DNA of 64,000 nucleotides from Actinernus sp. WN-2022. Lineage: Eukaryota; Cnidaria; Anthozoa; Actiniaria; Actinernidae. Every line of letters starts with the position of its first letter. The stretch's first letter is position 1. Shown one piece after another: positions 7,505 through 16,061 of this stretch. The stretch lies in the NCBI GenBank assembly GCA_030867875.1, contig JAOWCC010000936.1, forward strand, positions 76,479,032-76,543,031, read 5' to 3'. The position numbers were made by a program, and so were the translations under genes. The notes under the pieces are model-generated. The model did not search any database, was not told the origin of the DNA, and saw nothing but the letters and a program-made list of their open reading frames with translations.

Positions 7505-8125
7505 CGAGTGCAGAAAGTCATCGCCGCGAGCAATATCCGGGATGTTGAGTTGCATGAAACGAGCAATCTCACTCTTGGAGCGAATGAACTCGAGTCGTAT
7601 ACATGCGTGGTAAAGTAGCGCAGCCAAAATAGTCTGCTTCATGCGACTACGCTTTACGCAAACTTTCTGCACTAGGTTGTATACTTCAGCCACGGCCTCC
7701 AATACGTTTGTGGGAAACGATAGGTTGTACTTTTGTCTATAGATGGTGTTGTATGCCAGTAGTTCCTGCACGATTGTGCGTCGTTGCGATTCCTGGTTGT
7801 TGACTACTGTGCTTGTACGATCTAGATCGCGTTGATACCAAGAGCTATTTGGACCTACGATACGCAACCGTGGGGCGGCACAGACTACTTCGCGCATACA
7901 GTCACTTAATTCGATCTCCTCGGAAACACGACTACAGGTCGGACATATGAACTCCATTCCTCGCACTTCCATTGGACAGAGACATTCGGGGCACATTTCA
8001 TAAGGATTGCGATCTAGTTGTGGACGTATGGGAATGTCAAACATGTGTAGACTAGGCATCTTAAGATCACCAAGCAGGCCATAAGGATCATCCATGTATG
8101 TATGTCGATTCGACATATCTAACAT
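7256..8125 (-). CDS. TFIIB/VLTF3-like transcription factor, C-terminus doubtful (Polinton)
   Basis: The N-terminal part carries a zinc ribbon: Cys45-x2-Cys48 and Cys61-x2-Cys64 (CPECLCPMEVRG ... FICPTCS). Residues about 95-215 are helical and resemble the cyclin-type repeat of TFIIB and viral late transcription factors (RMKQTILAALLYHACIRLEF, then SKSEIARFMQLNIPDIARG). A zinc ribbon followed by a cyclin-like fold is the TFIIB plan, and related factors occur in large DNA viruses. A role in transcribing the element's own genes is inferred. The last 80 or so residues are antisense to the integrase and are low-complexity Arg/Ser/Leu, so the natural protein probably ended near 7450 or was truncated there. 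The start is ATG at 8125, overlapping the end of PolB (8119) by 7 bp, which suggests co-transcription with PolB. Confidence 0.6.
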   Translation of the reverse strand: MLDMSNRHTYMDDPYGLLGDLKMPSLHMFDIPIRPQLDRNPYEMCPECLCPMEVRGMEFICPTCSRVSEEIELSDCMREVVCAAPRLRIVGPNSSWYQRDLDRTSTVVNNQESQRRTIVQELLAYNTIYRQKYNLSFPTNVLEAVAEVYNLVQKVCVKRSRMKQTILAALLYHACIRLEFIRSKSEIARFMQLNIPDIARGDDFLHSLHADDKIDIDLNAERIVPHIEWQTLFVESNSPRIRRRFCIHLLGSSSCDGLRRLLSYQSSHFAIHGLDDCRKPLNPLSGSSL

Positions 8126-11087
8126 AGAGTTTGAAGACTGTACTCTATAGGCTCTGTGTGGATGCCGTCTGGCAGAACCCGTCGCTTATCGTAGTAAGCT
8201 GAAAGCCCAAGCTTCTGCTGTTCGTAAGTTGCTATACCTTCTGGCGTCAGGCGGAAGCCGCGGTTCGTTGCTAGGTCGATGCTCCCATGTAGTGCTGCTT
8301 TGAAACGATCCCACGAAACATCATTGTGCTGCTTCGACATGCCTTTGGTGGAATATTTCCTACTGCCACCTACATCGACATAGTAAGCCTTGGAGCAGAG
8401 GGCGATGGCGCGCTGACCCACGAACTCTAGTTTGAAGAGCCCTGGTGTGCGACTGCTCCACTTGTCCCAAGCTAACCAATCCTTCCGGCATGCCGCGAAA
8501 TCCTCGCGCAGTTCTGGTCGTACCACTTCGTCGATGCTGTCGCCCGATATGGCGATGTACGCGCTATCCGTATCCATCTGTATGTATTCAAAATCCTGCC
8601 GTTCGATGTACTTGTCTAGGAGGTCGTAGTAGAACTCGAGCATACGGAGTTTGGCAAGATGGTATACAGCAATACCAACTTGGAACGGGCGTTTTATCCG
8701 GATCTGATTTTTACGACTCTCGAGCTCATACGCATCACCGATCTCCTCCAGGTCTGCAAACCAGGCACTGCGCAGGGCTTTGTCCACAACTCGCTCGTCT
8801 TTGGTGTAGGTGACAATGGTCTGGCGCTCCAGCGCCTCTATCAGCTTTCCATAGGCACTGTTGCCGAGTAGTTTGAACACATCCGCTAGCAAGGCTTTGC
8901 TTTTATCCACATCTCCTGTCCTTCGCGCTTCAGTAACTTGATCCAGAAACCACTCGAAGACTTTTTTCGGTTCGTAGTCTATTGTGCGATAAACAGCAGA
9001 CACAACAGCCCCGTGGTCTAGATACCAAAGCAGGAGAGGAGCATAGAGTAGAATCCGTTTCCAGGAGAGACTTCCGACTAGCTTCTTTTCGTCGCCACGC
9101 TTTCTACCTGTCTTCTTGAGATAGTCTAGCATGTCCGGGGAGATTGCCTCCTTGGGGATTTTCTTGTTGTAGAAGAAGGGCGGCATCTCCTCGAATTTCT
9201 TCCACAGTGCCTTGGGGATCTCGATGTCGACCTCTGCGTATCCGAACCACGTTCCATCGACTGCCACTCTGGATAGTCCGGCAGACCGATATAGTCTAAC
9301 TTGTCAGGAGAATCAAACCAATCGTAGGGGGAGAAGCTTTTCTGCAACTCGCATCCATAGGCGGCAACCCAACGTGCGTAGGAAGTGCCTGGACCCAGAT
9401 AGTTCATCATATCGAGGAATCGGAATTCTTGGGTCAAGATAAACATAGTAGAGTTGACCTTCTTTGCTACCTGGATCTTCCTGCACGTATCAGCAATAGT
9501 TTCGATGAAGTGGCTTCGGATCAAATTCAAATCGTACTTCTCGGAGTTAAACCCTAGCACCGGAACCTGGTAGGCCCATTCGTTGATTCGTTTCTGCTGT
9601 TCCTTCGAAAGGGTCTCGAAAGAGAAATCAGTAGCATAGAAGAAGAAGTCGCTGGGCGTCCTAGGGCAGAACTGAGAGACAACGATTTCTCGGATTGCAT
9701 TTGCCCTCTTCTGGAGTTCTTCTATTAAAGCAGCTACGAGAGCCTTGGGATCACGATTGCAGATGTGGGTTGGGATACGATTGTATGTATCGGCTATGGA
9801 GACAGATATAGGAACATGTATGTTGTCGATGGTCAAACGCTCTGTTGGTTGTCTTCCCTGCGTACTATCGAGGTAGGCTTCGAAATCATAGACTATAGCA
9901 TGTGGATAGGCGGTTTGCAATGGTGTTGGTATGGGTTCATTGGACTTCTTTGTAGAGCAGCCCCAACCCTCCACTACGGTATAGCCGGCCTTGCGTAGCA
10001 CTGCTGTTCTTTCGCAGGTTTTGCGATACAGATCTCTGCCTTTTGGTCCAGGGAAGCATTTTGGGCAGCCGTGGTAGAAACATCCGTGGAATTGAAAGAC
10101 GGTTTTGGAAAAGGGTTCGTAGCCACCCACAGGGGCTCCTTCTATCAAACGCTCTCCACCATGCCCACAAGCTGCGTGATGGATATGCTGCTGGATTGCT
10201 TCCGTTTCGCGTTTCAGCCATCGCAGAGATGCCTTGCTAGCGGTGTTCTCTGGCCAGAAGGCTTTTTCATATGCGGACTGAGGAGCTGTGATTTCTTCTC
10301 CAGGGCAGACGATCTTCGTTTCGCCGCGACTACAACGATCTGCATGACGCTGGAGGTTTGAGGCTTTTGTGAACCGTTGCTGACAGTCGTTGCATACGTA
10401 GGTGTGCCCGAGCTTGTTAGTGTCCTTGATATAGAAGGCATGTCCCTCGTAGACCCCAATCGCCATTACATGCGAGTAGTGGGGTGCGTGCCTAGTCAAA
10501 TGCCAAGCGCCATCCTCCGTAGGTTCGTACACCAGAATGGCTATCCCAAAGTGCAACTCAATCTTCTCCAGCTGGTCTAGAGATGTCTTGGGAACATCTA
10601 GTACGGGTACTATCGAATGGGAGAAATCCTGGGCGAGTCTTCTAGCTGCGCTGCAACACCTATCTACGCGGGCTCATTTATACACAGCAGGGCAGCGCCA
10701 CAGACATAGGTTGTCGCCGTATTGGTCGAGGGCGCACATCCCCTTCTTCTGGCGAAGCCAGTGTGTCAGTGGGCCTGTCCCCAACAGTGGCTGTCGATCA
10801 AGCACGATTTTGACATCCACGTGAATCCAACGAACGAATGCCCATTGGGTATTGGGGCGAACGATGTTGTCGGGATTCAACCGAGCTAGCTCCCTGTCAG
10901 CAATCCACTCCTCTGCGTCTCCTAGAATGTTGACCCATGGAGAACCTGGGGCAGTTTTGGAGAAGAGCATCACACGCCCGTCGTTGACATTGCGAATACG
11001 ATAGGTGTAGCTGTATCGCAGGTAGAAGCTGGTGGATACCTTTGCAGCCAACTTTCCCATAAACCTAGATGTCAAATCTCCTGCCAC
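8119..11087 (-). pseudogene. Protein-primed DNA polymerase B of Polinton, internal deletion and nonsense mutation
   Basis: This is a family B, protein-primed replicative polymerase. The frame from about 11,087 to 10,556 gives the N-terminal part (GPLTHWLRQKKGMCALDQYG). It is cut by TGA at 10,674-10,676, and the same frame resumes with a C2H2-like finger (CNDCQQRFTKASNLQRHADRC), exonuclease motif I (YDFEAYLD) and motif II (GFNSEKYDLNLIR). At about 9,262-9,270 the homology jumps frame: EWQS joins VDGTWFGYAEVDIE, and the block that should carry polymerase motif A (the Asp of the DxxSLYP type) is absent. Downstream, motif B (KLLGNSAYGKL) and motif C (YIQMDTDSAY) are present, and the protein ends at 8,119. 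Loss of motif A removes a catalytic metal ligand, so this copy is dead. The upstream frame at 11,065-11,568 may be its displaced N-terminus. Confidence 0.85.
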
Positions 11088-11568
11088 ACCTCGAATTAAA
11101 GAAACGCCACTGAATGGTACGACGACCTATCTCCACTCCATAGAGCATACCATCTCTCTCATCTAGAATAGCATTTGCCTCCCGAACTAGACTCCGTGGC
11201 AGTGGCTCACTACGTGGACTTTGCTGGCCCCGCAGGTTAGCTTGTTTCGCATATCGCCTCCGAGATAGAGGATTGGCTCGAGCCCATTCCGCAGTACCGT
11301 TTGCCCGTAGGCTAGCTGTTACCTCCTCCCCCATCTGGGCGGCTTCGCGGGTGCGTTGGGCCCGCTTATGTGGATTTTCGAGGTCGCCACGGAGAGCAGG
11401 GTATCTGCCAGTTTGTTCGGCTCTTTCCATTCTCTTCTGCCATTCTAGAGCACGAGCCGTAGCTATTGCTTGGGAGAGACTTGCTTTGTGGAGCTTCGAG
11501 AAACCTGGAATACCAAACTGCTTTGCTTGTCTACGCAATTCTGCTTTGGTCGGCATTATTTTCTTCAT
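11065..11568 (-). CDS. 167-aa basic ORF with SAP-like start, probably the frameshifted N-terminus of PolB
   Basis: The first 35 residues form a helix-turn-helix of SAP type (KAELRRQAKQFGIPGFSKLH). The remainder is very basic and polar. The end overlaps the start of the PolB frame in a different frame. The PolB frame can be followed upstream through VPFSGVSLIRGVAGDL to a TAG at about 11,130, and at that same place the 167-aa frame reads GVEIGRR. This suggests one original gene broken by a frameshift at about 11,125-11,135. The alternative is a small separate DNA-binding protein. TATA-like sequence lies just upstream (11,571-11,593). Confidence 0.5.
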   Translation of the reverse strand: MKKIMPTKAELRRQAKQFGIPGFSKLHKASLSQAIATARALEWQKRMERAEQTGRYPALRGDLENPHKRAQRTREAAQMGEEVTASLRANGTAEWARANPLSRRRYAKQANLRGQQSPRSEPLPRSLVREANAILDERDGMLYGVEIGRRTIQWRFFNSRCGRRFDI

Positions 11569-11600
11569 ACGTATACGTATATATCTATATGGAGCCCTTT
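11569..11600 (-). promoter_or_regulatory. TATA-like region upstream of the PolB/TFIIB block
   Basis: An alternating TA-rich stretch (cgtatacgtatatatc) ends about 20 bp from the first ATG on the minus strand. It fits the pattern of TATA-like boxes before the other Polinton genes. Positional inference. Confidence 0.3.
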
Positions 11601-11654
11601 CTCTAATTGGAACGTAGAATCGATATTCTTAGGGTAGAACCAGGTGGCGCCCGA

Positions 11655-11819
11655 CCCCAATATCTTGTTTGGACCTTGTTGAAATTTTGGTCACAATATG
11701 TGTGTTTATTGTACCCAATCACAACATCTTTGGTATTCCAGAGATAATAAGTTGGGATTGGGTACAATAAACACACATTGTGGTCAAAATTCAATAAGGT
11801 CCAAATAAGATATTGGGGG
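11655..11819. repeat. 165-bp foldback element (long near-perfect palindrome)
   Basis: Two arms of about 70 bp (11,655-11,727 and 11,751-11,819) are reverse complements with only a few mismatches, around a loop of about 23 bp. The outer ends read ccccaatatctt and its complement. It fits a MITE or foldback element and sits immediately beyond the Polinton coding region. Confidence 0.8.
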
Positions 11820-14540
11820 AGGGGGCCATCAAACGATTCGAGTGGATGGAAAATAGGTGGTATCATTTTGACTCCGACTCTACTACTCAAGTACTTTCAA
11901 TTAAGTTTTTAAAAAGATAACTAAAAAATCGTGTCACTAGCACTTTAAATTAAAGCTTTAGTGTTGTTAAAACTATCAGTATATAGAGTCAGCAGTTTGA
12001 CAACTGGAATAAAGAACAAGTAACTTCAAACCATGAATCAGTTCTTCACTCAGTTAGGATTACACATATCCCGACCCCATTAACATCGTTTAACCATCTC
12101 CTGATTTGCTCATTGGTAAAGCCGCCGTCTGACAAGGTTCGATTCTCGCCGGCAGGACGTCCACTAACAAACAGGGTCTTGAAATAACAGAGGTGCTTCC
12201 TTTATATAAACTTGGGAAAACTGTAGGACTAAGTCAACAGAGGACATGTGGAAAATTACAGAGCTATACGTTAGCGGTAAATATGATATGGGACCCTACA
12301 TAAGTACTTTGACGTCGGCATCGGCCCAACAATGTCGAACCGTTTCATTAATCCTGGAAACTCCGGCAATATGATCAAAATTAAAAATGTGTTCAAAATA
12401 TATTTAATTACTTTTCACAACCAAATCTTCGAAAAATATAACAAGCATAGAGTTCCCTTCACGCCGACCGAAAGACGGAGCGATTAATTAGTTTAACTTT
12501 CATGTTCTCCATGACACGTAAAATGTACGGCGGTATTCATGTTGTGTTTTTGTAGAGGACGGTGGAAATGTAGGCGACTGCGTGCATTTTCACGTGGAGG
12601 TATTGGATTTTGTAATTAAGGCTATTGTATTATACTGTCGTCCTAGAGTTTGCCGTCGTGGTTTCTAAAAGTCCCTAATGTTATAGGGACCGCCGTGAAC
12701 GTAATCAGATCGAAGATGGCGCCACCCAGGTACAGCTTGTTCTTTCGTCTTGAGTTGATGAATTATTTTCTGTGTTTTTTTTCCCCAGCTACTTTGATAC
12801 ACGTCACAAAACATGACTAAAACCAACAGTGGATAACGACTACAGTTTATATACATTTATGTGCATGTTAATGTATACATAACTAACGGCAAACGATTAC
12901 CAACCATCTATCAATGCACTATTGTACAATAACTGTACAGGGAGCTCTATCGACACAAGGAGGTGCACAAGCACAGGTGCCACGAGATACAACTAAGATT
13001 AGACTGATGGTCAGACCTACTAAAACATAGACCATTACATTTCTGACGGAGGGTTTAAGGGTTCGGCAAAATTAAATAAAATAAAATTAAATTAAATTAC
13101 TGAAAACTTCCAAAAGAAAAACAATTATGCACATCAGATGGCATGTGAAAATATTTGCAAATGCGTGTGAGGAGTTTTATTTCAAAAATTGTCCCAGTCC
13201 CCTCAAAATATAATGGTCCATCAATAAAAGTCCTGGCCTAAACGGGCCTGTCAGGGGCGTAGTTATTTATGCGAGGCAACCACAGGCTACCCAGCTGGGT
13301 GACAGCGGCTCGGAGAAATAAAAGGCCCAAAGCGAAAGAAGCGAGTTTTAAATCAAGAAAACACGTCAAACCGGTTTTGTTGGGCCATTGGTAAGCCAAT
13401 CAAAATTACCGTTTCGTACAGCATTCACGGTTGCACGTGGTAATGAGTAGATTATCCAATCAGGGACGAGGTTAAAATTCTGAACGTGATGTTGACATGG
13501 AAGTGAGATTCTCAATGGATAACGCCAGACGGTCTTCTTTTTATTCTCTCCTCTCTCTTGCCATTTATTTTTTCGTGCCTCTGGAACCCAGGGTGGTTTC
13601 CTTGAATAAAATACGATTGCCTTTCTAAAAATACTTGTAGGTAAGACAAACACTGTCGCTATCTTTAACAACCTTTAAAATTTCGTTCTACAAAGGACAG
13701 GTATTCTCTAACTGAAATATGCTATCTTTACAAACTACGTCTTAAATATGATTACAAACACACTGCTAAATAATACTAAAGTGAGACTGAATTTCTCAGA
13801 TGTAAAATGTGTCGTGAACGTACAGTCAGACCTGCTAGACTGTTATAAGTGACTCAAATCTGCCACTTTTTCTATGTTTCCATAAGCGTTTGAACGAGAT
13901 TTTAGTACACACCTATAGGATTCATCGGAGCCCAATATGGCAAAATATTTAAGTCGAGAAGTCAATATTGGGCGAGATATTTTCCATATTGGATGAGGTG
14001 AATCCTAGAAGTGTTTTATTATATTGAACATACAAACATCCAATCAATAAACACAATAGTGTGACTATCCAACCGGTAGCTGTTCTATACACCCTATGCA
14101 TAAAGGACATTTTGATTACAACTGGATTTCTCCAGTCAGCAATGAATATTTCTGAAAACCAACATTGTCACGTAAAAGCACATGCAAAAATAAGTAATCC
14201 TGTGAAATTTGAGTGTCATAAGTTACATTGCTACAGAGTAATAAACTTTTGAAATAAGAGAGATTTGTATGAAAATAGTCAGCCAGGCCCTACCAGCCTC
14301 GCTTTCATGTTTTTCCTGAGCCTTAAATGGTAATAACTTTGGAGAAATTTGTGATAAAACTATTAAATTGCATATGATGAATAACTTGTACTTGCTCTTT
14401 CAGGTTACAGTGTCAATTTTTCTTCAAATGTTAAAATTCTGAATTTATGTAAATTAGGTTCCAGCTTTATGCATAGGGTCTATATGGCAAGATATTGGGC
14501 TGCCACGTGACCTTAATACAGACATTTGATTGGGGGACTA
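11820..14540. other. Intergenic AT-rich DNA
   Basis: I see no gene with supporting signals here. It holds a SINE fragment (12,105-12,205) and a short hairpin (13,917-13,996) with arms near aggattcatc. An isolated aagatggcgcc motif with a following splice donor-like gtac (12,714-12,730) is not enough to call an exon. Confidence 0.5.
12105..12205 (+). repeat. tRNA-derived SINE fragment
   Basis: It contains a B-box-like ggttcgattct (about 12,136) after a degenerate A box (gctcattggta), and continues into a body (acagggtcttgaaataac) that matches, in the opposite orientation, the SINE copy at 27,100-27,280. Folding as a full tRNA is not supported. Confidence 0.5.
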
Positions 14541-14727
14541 CAGGCGCGGATCCAGAAAAAAATCTGACCGGTTTCCGACTTCCCAACTCAAACTCCAAAA
14601 TTGGAAATTTTACTGAACTCCTCCCCCTCTCAAAAGAGTTTTAATCGAATGCTAAGGTTACTAAAAAAATCTGGAAATTTTGACCGGTTTCCGTAAACCG
14701 GTGTAAACCGGTCTGGATCCGCGCCTG
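14541..14727. mobile_element. 187-bp MITE with 5-bp target duplication
   Basis: The terminal inverted repeat caggcgcggatccaga starts the element, and its complement ends it. gacta flanks both sides (14,536-14,540 and 14,728-14,732). The interior contains several accggttt motifs. There is no coding capacity. Confidence 0.75.
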
Positions 14728-15500
14728 GACTATATGTAAAGTATAATAATGTAAAATATCTGGATGGCCACAATTGTGGGCCAAATTGGAAACCAGCCCT
14801 TGTATGCTGTAAACCACCCTAAATCAAGATTATTATTATTATGATTATAACTATTAAAAACACAACAAGGCAAGTAAATATTAGTACTGGTAAAAAGGTC
14901 GTCAAGGTCAAAGAAACCTTTGTTTTCCAAGACCGCATGTTTATACTCCTTGACACGGCTATAACACTCGTGAAGTGATTGTATTCAAGACAGCGATTCC
15001 TTCGCACAGAATGCCAGTCGGAAAGTAACAAAGCAGGGACGCGTTCCACTCGACCAAAATTTTGAATGTCGAATGGAACGAATTTTTCGCCTAAACCTTG
15101 ATCTGGTAAATACAAATTCCTGGTGGGAAATCAACTGGAACTGAAATTTTCCGTAAGAAATGTTCGGCTATTGTGGAATATGCCGAATGGAACAGAATAT
15201 TTCGGTCGAACAGGAATTTTCGAAGTGGACAACCACAATTTCCTAAAATGTCTTACCGAAAATTTCCTTTCCATTTGATATTTCCACCCGTACTTTCTGT
15301 TTTTTTGTCTGGTCGAATGGAACGCGCCCACCTACACGTATGGATACTAATAAGCTACGGCATACCGATACGTTAAACCTCTCCGCCACAAGCATATCTA
15401 CGACTCGGTTCAATCCACCTCTCTTCCTTCCTTTTCCCACAGGAAGCCCGAGTTCGAACCGAAGAAAGTTTTAAGACGGAGAGATGCATGTGGAAGAAGC
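14728..15500. other. Intergenic region with a possible inverted-repeat element
   Basis: At 15,032-15,332 the ends are roughly complementary (gcgttccactcgacc and ggtcgaatggaacgc) and the motif gaatggaac recurs inside. It is probably a degraded small element. Otherwise nothing is recognised. Confidence 0.35.
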
Positions 15501-15518
15501 TACCCAATACGAATGCTT

Positions 15519-15524
15519 TTTATT
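15519..15524 (-). terminator. Candidate polyadenylation signal of the SLC44A-like gene
   Basis: AATAAA on the minus strand lies about 430 bp past the stop codon at 15,952. It is the first canonical hexamer I see downstream. Without transcript data it is only a candidate. Confidence 0.35.
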
Positions 15525-15951
15525 CATTCTATTCTTCAGCCGACATTGTAAAAAATTACATTCAACGTCGTCCATTAGAGCGACAATATTGCGTCAAATA
15601 TGATGTACCTATGATGGTAACTAGAAATAAAATATTTCGGATTCAAATAATCAGAAATACAGCCGTGTGCAAAAATGGCGGGAAAACACAAGCTTGAAAA
15701 GATAAAAAAAATGCAGGATATGAGCACGCATGCTTGTGGAGACGTAGATAGTGTTTTCGCAAAGATGGGATAGATCTAGCCTCCACAGCAGGCATCTCTC
15801 TCTATTTTAATTCGGGCTTTTCGGGTTATGGGTTTGTTCGACTTAATACCACAGGAAGCCCACCCCGAGCGAGTTCGAGAAAGACCCAGAGAGAAACAGC
15901 GAGATGGCTGCGGAGGAGGTAGGATAGATCCAGTGAAGACGGCTTGTCAGT

Positions 15952-16061
15952 TTAGTCTTCGTCGCTTTCCTTTTTGTTCTTTTTGCCGACGATTTTCTTT
16001 AAAGACTTGGTCATGTAGTAAGGCTTCTGTTCAGAGCCGTCGTTGCGCTCGAGGTCTTCCA
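15952..16061 (-). CDS. SLC44A-like terminal coding exon 27
   Basis: This 110-nt exon encodes [16 protein letters not shown], then a Lys-rich tail ending ESDED and TAA at 15,952-15,954. The acceptor is GTGAACAG. The 3' UTR continues towards 15,500. Confidence 0.92.

Larger units (their letters stand above)
1..11600. mobile_element. Polinton/Maverick (adintovirus-like) element, right part, decayed
   Basis: The presence of PolB, rve integrase, FtsK-type ATPase and double jelly-roll capsid protein together defines a Polinton. Genes are tightly packed, often overlapping, and intronless, in contrast to the host region. The right end lies somewhere in 11,570-11,655; I could not identify the terminal inverted repeat or target duplication because the left end is outside the window. 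No adenain-type protease is visible; it may lie to the left. Confidence 0.85.

Noticed and set aside
12714..12730. First exon of a gene starting atggcgccacccag with gt donor
   Set aside because: Only five codons, with no following exon that I could find.
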